Below, piece after piece: positions 21,013 through 34,900 of a DNA stretch of 64,000 nt. The stretch is from Atkinsonella hypoxylon (taxonomy: Eukaryota; Ascomycota; Sordariomycetes; Hypocreales; Clavicipitaceae). Location of the stretch: positions 186,001 to 250,000 of the forward strand of contig JFHB01000026.1 in the NCBI GenBank assembly GCA_000729835.1. The letters are read 5' to 3'. The notes beneath the pieces are model-generated. The model did not search any database, was not told the DNA's origin, and saw only the letters and a list, made by a program, of their open reading frames with translations. Each line of letters opens with the position of its first letter. Positions within the stretch are counted from its first letter, which is position 1. A program made the translations under genes and the position numbers.

Positions 21013-22973
21013 GTGCGGAGCAATGGCCGACAGTGATTACATCAGCTTCGGGCATTTGTGAAATTGGCGCGCCGATGGCGGAGCTTTGTGGTGTTCCGAA
21101 GGCGCAGGACGTTGCAAGTTAATTGGGGCGGGAATAAGTGCTTGATGCTTCGAATAGGTTCTACACACAGCTTCAGACTCCGGTACTACGGCTAGTAAAT
21201 GAAAATGGAAAACATGGCGACTACAATTCATCGTCTCGTATATCCCAAGGAGGATCACCCAGTTGCGAAAGTAGTTGATGTGGCGAGACAACTTTCTACC
21301 AACCAGATGTGAGTAACCTGGTGCCGCACCTTTACAACTGTCGAATCATCTGGTGGTTTCCGGAATAGCGCTCTTTGGTTGGTGGAGGCAGGAAAGATAT
21401 ACACTCCGATGGCGAAGGTGATGATGACGGCACAGAGCTCGAGATTGCTCGGGTAAGCGGAAAGGTTACCGGCATGGAGTTAAAAATTGCCGGGGGTACC
21501 CGCGACCGGATCTTCTCGTTTAAGACGTGTGGGTCTTGGATCTTAAGGAGTCCCTTTGGGCGCCCGAAGGCGCCAACGAGGTCACGAATTGCTTAGCGGG
21601 CCAATCAGGACTAGCAGGCGCGAGAGGTACCTCAGCTTATGGAAATCCCAGTATGAAAGAAGTCCCCGTAGTCTCCGTATCTTCAAAGCAGCTACGTCAC
21701 ACGCACTAGTTAGCTCTTGAGACCGTTCAGAAGTAACTAGCATGCACCGAGGATGGTGTGGGTCCCGCGACCTTGATGGCGCCTTTGAGGAGTATCCCGA
21801 TTTGGAGCTGTAAAAAAAACTCTGTATTTTTCCGGACCCACAATTGTGATGCAGCTACATCCCACATCCCACGCCTCCCTACGTATTAGTTGGGCTGAAT
21901 TTCTTCTTTCTTTAACATTATTAAATTTATTAATAACACTGTTAAACTTATGAAACATTTCGTTAGCCTATTAAGTATATACACAATTAAAAGAAACTAC
22001 TAGATATTAAGAGGCAAAAATAAGAATTGTAATACAACAGACTTCGTTGTGGTAAGGGGTACAGCTCCTATAACTTTGTATGTGCTTTACACTATAGGTT
22101 GTGGGAATCAAGCTATCTAGCCAAATCGGGTTAGATACAGCGTTCGAAGATTTTCCGGTACAATACCAATTAGGGATACTCGCCTTCGAGCACCCAAAGA
22201 TAGTACTTCCCAAGTAAAGTAAAAAGCATGTGTTAACTATCGACCTGTTATAAAAAAAAAAAACCCGATCCTAAAGATTTTGAAGTAGGCGTGGGGGAAT
22301 ACGCCTGAGGGGACAGTGCTGACTACGTCGGCATCAACAACTACGTAATGGGAACGGCGGCCCCGAAGCGGAAAAGGACCGCAGACGGGCCGGAATCGCA
22401 CACTACAGTCGCGGACAGGCTTTTTCTCCTGCACTGGGTTTTCCTGTCTAAATCATAGTAGGAGTACTAGATACTAGCTATTGCTAGCCTAGAGTATTTA
22501 AAGAAATAAATAAAGAAGTAGGCGTATTTGCCTACCTGGGTAACTGCCTATGTAGCCACCTAAAAGAATCCGTAAAATATTAAGGTTAGGCAGCCGTCTT
22601 CGCCGTTCCCATTTAAAAATTAACTAGTTCCAAACTTCCACCTCGGGGATCTCGGCACACGCAGACAAAGTTTCCAAGGGTCCCGACTCCCCAGGGTGAC
22701 TTGGCGGCCGCTTGACAACTTGGCCAACACCTGACACAGGAAGCTTATTCATCGTACGAGCATCTGGCATGAATCCATCAGCCATGTGTTCATGATGCAC
22801 AGTGGTGATATTTAATACTATATTGCTGATATCGTAATGCTCATATCATGAGACTAAATCAAGGCTGAGAAAGCACTGCCCACATCCGTCATTCCTGCTC
22901 TGCTGCATTGCGAAGTAAAAAGCAACGAAAAAATGCCATGCAAAAAGAAAACTCGACTTTATCCTTCATTCAA
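21013..22973. other. AT-rich repeat-bearing intergenic, no gene supported
   Basis: Contains the ACC deaminase promoter side and dispersed repeat copy 2. A GC-richer island at 22290-22440 lies between two A-runs; its short frames look like relics but match no family I recognise. The last 250 bp form the 3' flank of the NRPS. Confidence 0.4.
21592..21783 (+). repeat. dispersed repeat, copy 2
   Basis: Shares GGCCAATCA, ACTAGC, TTCAGAAGTA and GTGGGTCCCG in order with copy 1 at 19020-19183, in the same orientation. There is no coding content. Confidence 0.5.
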
Positions 22974-25900
22974 TCAATTCCTCTCATGCCGACCTGCAAC
23001 AATTTGTGCTAAATGCTCTGAAAACAAACGGGCAATCTCCTCCAAGCCCCTGGCATCGCGCAACGCTGGGTCACACCCGATGCCAATGGCCAGGTTACCA
23101 GTTTCTAGACTTGGGCCAATATTAGCAAACAGTGTCTTTGCCGGCAAGAATGATGCATCAAGTCCGTCAACGGCGCTGTCTTGAGTCAAAGGTTCGAGAG
23201 ACACGTAGTCTGAAGGCACACCTAGTGGCCACGGCTGTAGCAGTGTATCCTGCAACTCTTGGGATTTCAGCAGAATTTCATCGTTCCACAGGATATTCAG
23301 ATGAGCGTTGAAGAGAGGCGATGCCTGCTTGGTTGATGCCCAGTGCATCACGTCCCGCAGACGACTTTGTTCGTAGTCGGATCGAGAATTTGTAAAGGCT
23401 TGGAATCTGTGTAGCTGGTCCACGAGGTTTTTCTTGTCAGACGGCGACGTAACGAGCTCCTTTGGAATGACAATGGGAAGCATGTTGAGAGTCGGGCTGG
23501 CGAGTTTCTCCACACCATCGAGCCTGGCTGAGCGACTCGCAGTGTAGTATCCGAAGACGGGCGAGCTCGATTTGGCGACTTCTGACAACATCCTGCCGAA
23601 AGCCACCTGTATAAGACACTGCAAAGTAACGCCGTATGCACGAGCTGCGGACTTCAGAGCAGCCTTGCTGACATTGGAGCAGTCGAAGATGATAAAAGGC
23701 CTCTTTCGGCTTGTTGAAGCAATGTTATGTGGTGCCACAATAGTTGGCTCGCATTGACTCAGAGTATCTGTCCAGAACTGTTCTTCGTTCTTTTCTCGAA
23801 GATTTTCTAGGGTGTGTTTAGCAAATTGATGGAAGGTAAGGGACGCAGGTTCCTGCTGATTGTCGCCCGAATACAAACTAGAAAGTTCGTCGATGAGAAT
23901 ACCCATGCTCCAACCATCATAGAGTGCATGGTGCTGTCTCAGTAACACAGCGTCACCACGACTACCCCCTTGAATGAAGGATAGGCGAGCGGGGGGCTCA
24001 TACAGAGAAGAAGGTATTTTGTAGAGCTTGCGAATCTCATTCTTGACAAATGCCTCCAGATCCATGTCGTCGGGTGCCAGCAAAGTTGTGAATGATCTTG
24101 ATACATATGCAGACTCTGGTTTTAAAATGACCTGAATGGCTGTTGTAGGCTTGACTTGCACGAAACACGTTCTCAGCGATTCATTTCTGCATACGAGAGA
24201 TTTCCAGGCGGCTCGCAATCGTTCTATATCCAATCTGTTCCTTGTCTTAAAGACCCATGTAGGCTCGAACAACGTCTTTCCAGAGTCGAGCCACATGGCT
24301 AGATGGTATTCCTGACCAGCCAACACTGGCAGTACGTCTTGAATAGCAGAATCCTCTCTCCCAAGCTTGGAGATTGCCTCTAGTCTGATCTCTGGCTCAA
24401 CTAGTGAACTAACATCATTCACAGCTTTTGTCCCATCAGTCAAAGTGCTTTGCCTCGAGTTAGCAAGTGCGACTTCACAAAGTTTTCCCAACTTTGCATT
24501 GCGCATAATGTCCATAGTTTTGAGTGGGATTTGAGCTTTCCTACATGCACCAGCCACACGAATGGCGATGATTGAATCAACGCCAATGGAGAATATGCTG
24601 GTTTGAGCATCCATGTCCGAGATGGGCGTATTGGATATGTCAGATAAAACCTTGCTTAGAGGGCCAAGGTAGTACTCAATTGCGTTTGAGTCGAAAGCTG
24701 TGGTCGATGCCGTACCATTTGTCTTCGCCTGACTAGGCGTTGGAAATTGAGCTAATGATTTAGGAGAATCAATAGCTCGCTTGTCTGGGTGTTTCAGAAT
24801 GCTCTCGAAGCTTTCAACCAGTAGATCCACCAAACCATCCGTCGTTTTCTCTAAGAATTTCGAGTAGACCTCCAACTCAAGACTGGCATCGCGCTTCTGG
24901 TGAGCTACCACGACAAGGTCATAATGCGATGGAGGAAGAGTCTCAGCGCTCTCGCGTTCAAATGGTTCGAAGAAAGTAGATTTGTCAGCGTCTTCACCCT
25001 TCCTGAATACGAACAGAACCTCGAAAAGATGCCCATCAAGGCCGTTGTTTCTTCTCCAAAGTTGTTGGATCTCTGACAGCGAAGCATGGAGGTGATCCAA
25101 AGAATTCTTCTGAAAGGCTTGCAAATCACGTAGATAGTCGCTGTTGGTGAGCGAGTCACCCCCCAGGCAGACCCTTTGAGGAACCGTATTAAGCATCGGA
25201 CCAGCCACCTCATCGGCGCCGTTCAGATCTAGTCTTGCAGCGTGAACTTGACCTAGTACCACATCTCTAGATTTGACCTGTGCGCAGATAGCTTTGCCAA
25301 CGGCCAACTGACATACTGTTGAGGTGGTGACTCCCTTGTCAGCGCACCAGTGTTCCAAGGTGGATACATTATGCATTAGCTGGACAGTCCGGACCGTGAC
25401 TCTACTTTGGATCTCGTTGGGGTCGGCAATCGGGCTTGCGCCCTGATAGCCTGCGAGACTCTCTATCCAGAATGGTACGGATGCTGAAGATGCATCGTGT
25501 ATCATCATAGCCGTCTCGTAGAATGGCTTTCTATCAGGCACACAAAGACCATGGAGAATGCTCCAAAGATCCTCAAATATGAAGCGAATTGAAGTACCGT
25601 CGTATGTTGCGTGATGTAAAGATACGACCAGTATTAGCTGTTCTGTGCCTTGAATGAGGGTTGCGCCAGCGGGCGGACTCTTGAAAGACGCGATTTCGGT
25701 GAACTTGGTGCGCTCTACTAAGTCGTCAATAGCTGCTTGCACTTCACCTGTAACAACTTCGTCCCACTTAAGGGTTGGGTTCCGATGCACGGCGCCAACA
25801 AGCTGTGGTCGTGGCTGCACGATTTCATGAAAAGAGGTTCTCAGGATGTCGTGTTTTGCAACCAATGCAGCCCAAGCGGACCTTATTTTGGGAATTTCTG

Positions 25901-28900
25901 TTCCTTTAGGCAGCTTCAAAGGGTGATGATGTGAGTACAAGGTTGGATCCATCATGATCGTTGCTGAAACCATGCCTGCCTGGAGTGGTGTCAAGGGGTA
26001 CACGGCAATGACGTCGTCAAGAGATTCACCTGACAGTATTCCAGAGAGCAGGTCATTGGACCAGCTTCTGGTGGATGTAAACTCAGAGGCCATGTTTGAA
26101 ACATCTGGAGCCTCAACAAGAGAGGGCCTGCTTGCTTGTATATGGAATGCTAATTTGACAATGCTTGGGTTTCTGAGTACATCGGCTCCAGAGACTTGGA
26201 ACCCATGTTTTCGCAGCATCTTTGAGAATGTAATAGTCGTAATCGAATCGACTCCATACTTAATAAAAGGTGTCGTTCGTTTGACTTCGGCTGGCGTGGT
26301 ACCCGAGAAGGCAACCACGACATTCCGAATCTGCTGCTCGAGTGATGACCATTCATCGTCTTCTGGCAGGGACTCGTGTTCTTCCGTCTGTTGAGCCAAC
26401 GCCGCATAATTTTCCACTATAATCTCATCCCCGCCGTTGACGAAAGTGGTCACTAGAGACTCTATTCTATCAAGTAGGGCATCAAGCTCCTCGGCGGCGT
26501 CAAACATAGTTGAGCGTGCCCGCAAGCTCACAGTATCCGTGTCCACATTTGCTTCACACTCCACGGCTAGCTCAAACTCAAGGAACATTTCGCCTCCAAC
26601 GTGTTTCAAGATCGTGGGTTCGAGGCTGGTTGTGTCTGCTGATGTCGCCGACTTCGTGAAGGAAAACAAGCTGGAGAATAATGGGCCCGATATTCCTAGC
26701 CACCGTGACAGTGCTCTCAAGGATGTGTGCTGATACTGCATGGATCTGAAAAGTCTATCTTGAGCTGTTGTAGCCAGTTCGGAGACCGTCTTCCCATCCA
26801 CGCCGGGGCGCAGTCGTTGAGGGATTGTCGACATGCATGGCGCAGCCATTGACTCAACGCCTTCAAGGTCAATGGATCGCCCGGAGAGAACTACACCAAA
26901 GATCAAGTCACTACGCAGTAGCTTTTGCGACAGCGCACATCCGAATAGTCCCTGAGTGAGAGCCGACAATGTCGTATTTGTCTGCGAACACAGGCTTTCT
27001 AGATCCGTTAAACTTGTACTGAAAGTTTTTGTGGCTATATGCAGGGATTTAGGAGGCGTCTCTTCTGCTGTATAATTGTGACCTCTGAACAGTTCGGTCC
27101 AGTAGCTTCTGACTTCACTCTCGTTGTACTGTTGTGCCGCAATATACTTCAGTAACGGTAAAATAGATGGTCTTCGCGGCACGCTGCCATTCTTGTAGGC
27201 AGTCTCAAAGTCTTGCAGGATCATTCCGATGGACGCCATATCGTACAACGCGTGATGGATTGAGAGCATGAACAGAAATGGCTCGTTTCTGCTGTTGGTG
27301 CTGTCACAAAATGCGAGCGTAAATCTCACAGGCGGTAACTTGTCGATGTTTGTGACGATGTCGTCAGCAACTTCTTTTGTGAAGGAATGTAGTCGGTCTT
27401 TATATTCGGTCTGAGGCCCAGTGATGTACTTCCAGGAAATTGAATAGTATTCCCCCTTCATAATGAGTTGTACAATGTCAGTTTCTCGGCTGATGAAGTA
27501 GGTTCGCAGTAGTTCATGGTTTTTAACCACAACAGCCCACGTAGCTTTAACATGATCCACGGCGACCATTGAATCTAGCTCAAAGGTGAAATGGCTTATA
27601 TACTCATTCTCTGTCTCGATTCCATGACTCATTGTGTGCGCCACGAGAACCTCTTGTAGCGGCATGCAAGGCCTGATTGACTCGACATGTGTCATGGTAG
27701 TATCTCTCAAGAGCAGCCTCGTTTGTTCTTCTAGTTGCTCAAACGTTTGCTCGATAATCTCGGAGTTGGCCTGCACCTCATTTTTTGTTGTTTTGATCTT
27801 TTGGCTCATGCGGCCCAACTCTTCAATTGTCGGATTCTGCAATAGTTGTGTGACAGTCAAGTCAAAGCCCAACTTCCTCAATTTGAATGAAAGTCCGACT
27901 GACGCGATGCTGTCCAACCCGAGCTGAAACAAGGTGCTGTCTGGTCGTACGTCGCGGTTCTCACTTTGAACTACAAGGCTCTTAACAACTGACACAATTT
28001 GCTCTTCAGCCGTGGTCAAGCGTCGAGATGATTTTACACAATTTTCTTCCCCTGGTACCGAGTCTGTACCGAATAAATCACTAAGAGAAAGCGTCTGGAA
28101 CATTTGCTCCAGAGCTTTCGCATCCGTCTTCTTTGAAGTGTCTCTCAATGGTATAAAAGACACGGGGATTATCATATCTGGAACCATGTACGCCGGCAAT
28201 ACTTGCTCACAGGCTAGACGCAGGCTATTGTTGACTTCCTTGTGGTTTTCGGTGATGAATCGAAGTTTCCCACATGGAGAAACTCCAGAAGGGGCGACAA
28301 AGGATACCAGAAACTGTGTTGACATCCCAGGATGCTTCAGGAGGAGTGTCACGACATCAATGTCTGCTGGAAAAAGGGAGCGTACAACCTCAGACACCTC
28401 GCCAAGCTCTAATCTCTGTCCCCGGACCTTGACTTGCTCGTCTTTTCTTCCAAGAAACAATATGGAGTTATCTGCATCCATTCGGACGATATCACCCGTC
28501 CTATACATCTTCCTGCCGTTGATTTCACAAAATCCTTTCGCGTCAGGCCGATTCAGATATCCATTAGCCACCAGGCTGCCTTCAAATACGAGCTCGCCCG
28601 GCATGCCTTTTTTAACATGGCCATCTGCTCCAGGAACTAGTACATGAGCAACAGAGTCCCCAAGAGGATGTCCAATACATTGGGTATCAGAGTCTGGCCA
28701 GAGTCGTGCTGCGCTGCATCCAATCGTTACTTCCGTCGGGCCGTAGGCGTTGATTAATACTACACGATCGGAAGATGACCAAATCTGCTGAGTCTTCTGA
28801 GTCATTTTCTCTCCACCAACTCCGAGATAGACTAGGTGAGGAGCATCTTCAGGAGTCAGACCGGTTTGATCCAACAATGAGGGGACAATGGCGGCATGCG

Positions 28901-31900
28901 TTACATGCAACTCATTCAATGTTCGAGGTATATCATCCAGCATTGACAGACGGTCACCTGTTACAGCACAGAATCCAAAGCGCCATGCTAAAAACATCTC
29001 GCCGATATGGACATCAAACGCTCTGCTAGCCAAGCAGAGAAACTTGCCAACGCCGCCAAGCTCTAGAGATTTGGGGCACACATCGCCAATGAACTCTCCC
29101 CATGCGTCACTATACGAGCTCAAATTCTGTCTACTGACTCTCACTCCCTTTGGAGTGCCAGTGGACCCTGAAGTATAAAGTAAATAGGCATCGAGATCCG
29201 CTGGGTATGTGTCAGGAATATCCGCAGTCTCTTTAGTGGCCAGAGTCTCGAGGAAAGATCGGTCTTTTGTATCCAGCACCAGCGCGTCTTCGGGCAGCTC
29301 TACTCCATCGAAATTATTGTCACAATAAAATGCCATAGCAACTTCGCTATTCTTTAAGAGAAATGATTTGCGGTCGCTTGGCAAAGATGTTTCGACTGGA
29401 ACATATGTGTTGCCAGATTTCATAATACCAATGATGATAGCAAACGAAATCAACGATCGGTCTAGAGAGGCGGCAACCGCTCTTTCGCGAACGGAAGAGT
29501 CAATGATGAAATTGGCGACTTGGTTCGCGGTCTCGTTGAAGTCTCTGTACGTCCAATACTCAGTAGCAAGCTTCTGTCCTGCAACAAATTCGGTGGCAAC
29601 TTCAACCGCCTTCCAGTCAGGATGGGTTCTGGCCCATGTCTCGATGTAGTATGAAGGCGGGACAGTAGCAGGAAACTGCGACGACACATTCGAAGAGGCT
29701 TTTGAAAGGAGGTTCTCAGGAAAGTACGTGATAAGGTCACCTAGAGATGTCTCGGACGTGGCTTTCCCACAGGCAACAAGAAGTGCGTCTAGTTGCTGAA
29801 GGAAGATCTCTTGTGCGCCTAAGGACATTATTGTTTCATCAACAGACAGAGATATGGTAATTGTGTCGTCCACGTTCTCAAAGACATTCAAAGCAAATTC
29901 GTGGTCAACATTCATAACGGGAATGTCTTCGATCTCCTCCCAAGGCGCGGGACTGACTTCATCATCTTGAGACCTGGGACGTAAGACAAGTATGGCCGAG
30001 TAGAGTGCCTCATTTCCACTTTTGCGAAGAGCTTTGCGCAACTCAGAAGGCTGTGGAGGTCCATATCTAATGCTGTCTATCACCAAGCTTTGTTGTTTTT
30101 GTACTAGTTTTTTGATCCCTCCGGATGAGTTAAATGGCACAGGATAAGTTGCTGATAATGGCGCCATGGCATCTACTAGCTGCGACTCTAGTAGTCTCTC
30201 GGAACGAACCTCGCCGAACAATACGCTCTGCGTCTCCAAATACTCCGTCAACATGGCCCCAAATGCGATTCGGATGAGAGGACTCAAAGATGTTGCTCCT
30301 AGTTCCCGTGCCAATGCAGCAAGCTTGGAGGCTAAATATGTCGCTTTCATCTCACTAGTTCGATGACGAATTTGCTTCACAACAGGCTTCGGGCCACTAG
30401 ATGTTTCATCCCCCAAGTAGGTCTGTGACGCAAAGGGACTTAGAGCATCGACCCAGAACTTGTTAGCATTCGAGTCAACATTTCGCAACACAAGTCTGCC
30501 AATCGCCTCTTGAACCTGACAGCGCTTAGCAGAGACCTTTCCTGATCTATAAGCACAGATAACATCCTCCATGAGATAGTGGAGCATTTTTCCATCATGT
30601 AAAGAATGATGTATGGTCAAAATCATGATCCTCTGACCTTGTTGTGAAAGAATAGTTATCTGCCATGGTGGCGACGAAAAGTTGCTTTCGTACGATGAGG
30701 TAGCAAATTTATCACGAACCGCTTGAATAGACTGTTTCAAGTCGCCAGATTCCTCAACAATCTCTTGCCAGTTGATGTTTGCTTCATCATCGATCAGCTG
30801 TATAAACATAGAAGATGACCCCAAGTGCTTTGCAGGACCATCCTGCTCAAAGTATACTGTTGGGAGGAAACTCAGTCGCAAGATGTCATGGGACCTGCTC
30901 ACAACCTGCCAGGCTTCATGGAGCCTTTTTATGTCTACTGTGGAAGACAGTTGCCACGAGAAATTACCCCAGTATAGAAGAGGGCTCCGAAGTGTCTCCA
31001 CTAGCATTCCGTCTTGGAAGACGGTAGTGGGGATTAAGGAGAATTGAGTTGGATCCTTCCCTAGGTGATCTGCGACCAGTGGTTTCCAATGCTTTAGATA
31101 CGTATCAATATTTGTCTTCCAATCCTTGTTGTCCTGAATCTGAACAGACAGGCGAGAAATCAAGTCACCAATGGTTGTGCTATCCAGCACTTGCATCGCA
31201 GATATCTTATGCCCCTCATTCTTCAGCCTTGAGCTTAGTCGAATTGCTCCGAGAGAGTCAATACCCAGTTCAGCAATTGTCGTGTTACTCGACAAGGAAG
31301 TTGGCAGAATCTTGATCATGTCTCGGATCTTCTCAAGAAGTGGCCGATGTTGGCTATCCCATTCGGGATCGACGTCCTCGCCATCGGCGAGTGACAACTG
31401 TTGCATGGGCCACTCATGCGCAAAAATTTCTAGCAAATTTTTGCGATTGATCTTGGACGACTGGTTGCGAGGCAATGAACTCAAGGGAATGAAGACGTCT
31501 GGTACCATGTGCCGTGGAAGCTCGGTGATGGCGTGTCGTTTCACTGCGGACACTATTGATTGTGCATCTTCAGTAGCTAGGATGTTCGATTTTCCATCTG
31601 CTAAACACTCTCTTTTCCCACAGTCAATAAAGCAGACGAGAGAAGGCTGGGATGTGTCAGGAATTTCAGTCAAAAGCACTTCTGTTTGCATAACAGACTC
31701 ATGACCAGCTGAGCAAACAGTTGAAACCTCTTTGAGTTCGACACGCATGCCACTAATTTTGACCAGGTCGTCTTTTCGGCCAACAAAGTCAAAACTCCCA
31801 TCGACAAGTTGCCGAACATAGTCTCCAGTGTGGTAAACACGGCAATGTAGGGCATCGTTCCACCGAAATTTGTCGTCGCTATCCGTTTGATCCCAGTACC

Positions 31901-34900
31901 CTGGAGAGAGCTGCGGTCCGGATATTACAAGCTCTCCCAGGCCATGCCTCATCACGGGATATTCAGATACCATCACAGTTGCACTGACGGCTGGAAGGGC
32001 TGTTCCAATGTTTCTACTTCGTGAGGCTGACGTCAATTTGTTGATAGTCACGTTAATTGTTGTTTCTGCCGGTCCGTAGAGATTGCAGAGTGACACGTGT
32101 TTGTTCCACTCGTCGGCTAGAGACTGCGGCAGTGTTTCGCCTCCCATAGCCACCACGCGCAGTGTATTTATATCCTCCGGATGCAGGGTGCTTGCAAACG
32201 ATGGTGTCAGGCAGGTATGTGTCGCGCTTGCTTGATTAGCCAAAGCAGGAAATGAGCTGAGGAGAATGTCTCTTGTGGCAGAAATAAGTGTTCCGCCCAG
32301 TTTCCATACTGCAAAAACATCTCCTACAAACGCATCAAAGGTGTAGTTTGCGAACTGAAGGTACTTGACTTCATCGCCACCAAAATTGTTGTTGATGCGC
32401 TGTATGTATGAGTCGACTGATATACTTGCTGCCTCGTGTGAAATAGGAACACCCTTTGGTGTGCCAGTCGTCCCACTCGTGAAGATTATATAAGCAATAT
32501 CCGATCCCTGAATGTTAATCTTGTTAAATGTTTGTAGGTTTGGGGACTGGAACATGGACTGAGAATCTAAATCTTCTCTCAACAAATCAGGGACATTGAT
32601 GGCCACATAAGAGGTGGGCAGAGTGGAAGAGAACTGTGAAGCAGTCGTTTTGCTGGCAAATACGATTCCTGTATTTGTCTTCTCGATCAGGAGTATTTGT
32701 CGCGCAGCGGGATAGGTAGGATCGATAGGACACCAAGCAGCTCCAGCCTTCAATATGCCCAATAAAGTGATATATAACTCTGGACATTTCTCCATACAGA
32801 TTGGCACAACGTGTTTTGCACTATCCGTTGCCAAGTGGCCCCTCAAGAATGAAGCAATGAGTTCTGATTTCCTCTCAAGGTCTGCATAAGTGAGTTCAAC
32901 TTTGGGATGGCCAAGATCCAAGTCATCATAGAATGCTAATGCAATCGATGAGGGCGACTTTTGAGCGAATTCAGAAACACACTCGTGCAACAGTTGCCTG
33001 CCAAGATGGTGATAGCCGTTTGCTTGCTCGAATCTTCCAGACCTCTGCTGTAAGAGTTCATTTGAAAGGCACATAAAATGCCTGTCGGGGTTCCTCATGA
33101 TCTCAACAGTCACTGTTGCAAGGTCTTCTAGCATGGCATGAGCAGCTACATCATCAAGCAGTGCATATTGATAGGTCGCCCTAAACTCCAATACCCCAGA
33201 TGCACAAGGGTAGACCTCGATCATGACAGCTTGATCGTTCGTCATAGCGGGATAGCCTATTTTCTCATACAAAGCTGCTCCTTTGCCGGTGTTAGGGTAC
33301 ATCTGGAGAGCAAAGACGGTGTCATATCGTGCTGAAGTGATGAGCGTGTGCAAGTGCGAAAGACTTGCCGCGTTCTGTGTCGTTCTATCCAAGAGCACGT
33401 CGATATTTCGTTTTCGATCCTCCTCGTTCAGGGTCACTCGAATAGGATGGATTGAGATTACGGGGGCAGAACAGTGGACCAGATCGTTGGCGAACCGATC
33501 TGAAACAAGATTTCCAAATGCAATGTCCCGCTCACCAGTGTAAGTGAGCAGGATCTGCGCCCAAGCTGCTTGTAAAATTGACAAAGGAGAAGCGTGAAGA
33601 GCAGCAGCTTGGCGCGTCAGATCGTCTAGCAACAATTCAGAGACGTAGCTGCATCCACCACAACCAACCTCGTTGGTTCCTGGTACAGTGCTTCGAAGGC
33701 AGGGAAACGGGGGCGAATTGAGGCCGTCCAAATAGGAATGCCAGAACTTAGTTGCTTGATCTCTGTCCTCTGAGAAATGTCTCTGGACGGCAGTAGAGAT
33801 GCCAGTGCGCTCTATACTTGACTGCTGCAGATATTCTCTTTCAACATCTTCCCAAATCACATTCTCGGAACCACCATCAAAAATCGAGTGCAGCATGCTG
33901 AGGATTATGATTGTCTGGTTTGAGGTTTGTACGACCGACAGACGGCGAGGAGGGTCATTTAGCGTTATTGCATCTTCAGCAGCCTTTTGAGCCGTCTTGA
34001 TCATTTGCTTGCTATCGTTCTCACGCTTCGTGGAATACATGTGCGGCCTAATTTGGGCTGCATCGTGATCTGGACGCAAAATGCACTGTGCAAAAGGTGT
34101 GAGTTCGTCGTCAACCTGAGCAAAAACTGTTCTCATGATGTCGTAGCGTGATAACACGCGAACCCAGGCCTCAATCACCCTCTCAGCATTTAACTCGGGT
34201 CTTACGGAGAATACAGTGTGTTGAATGAATGCCTTTGAGCCTGCAGTGGTTTGCGTACCGTCTGCATCTGCGGTCAGAAGGTAGCTAGCCAAAGTTATGG
34301 CCTGAGATGTTGTCGCCGGCAGGACGGAGATGATGCTCCTCTCGTCATATCCGAGTAACTTGATGCATTGGTCTTTATGCCGCTCCTCAAAGTCACTGAG
34401 AACACTGTTGACGGCGTTTGAGGTAGGAAGTGAGGGCTTAGATTGCCTCGAAGCCTTCTCAGCTTTGGTGTTCAGGTCACCGAGGTTGTGACATGTGAGT
34501 ATGTCCGTGATCTGCAATCCTTCAACCCCAAGTTCCCTGAAAGTCTGTAGAAGTGTTACAGAGCGCAGGCTATCGATTCCCAAGGACAGAAGAGTGGTGG
34601 CAGATGTGATGGTGTTTGATTTTACAATGGCGACGCTGGATATCGCATTAATGACACTACTTAACATTGGGGTAGATTTTGTTTCCACTGCAGAAGCTTC
34701 CGCACCGTCGACTTTCAGTGGTCTCAGTCCTGATTTCTCCGCCGATGAGCATGACTGAGCCAAGGCATTCCGGTCAATCTTCTCGCTAGGCAGACGCGGC
34801 AGCTTATCCATAATATAGTACACTTTCGGCCGCATATGCGGTTGTAGTACATTCTCTGCCCTTTCCAAACAACTCTTCAAAATCTCTTCCTCATCTTGGT

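Noticed and set aside
28012..28647. 211-codon frame opposite the NRPS
   Set aside because: Lies antisense within a 14-kb conserved coding exon and shows no independent motif; it is a shadow of the NRPS reading frame, as are the many similar frames across 23-37 kb.
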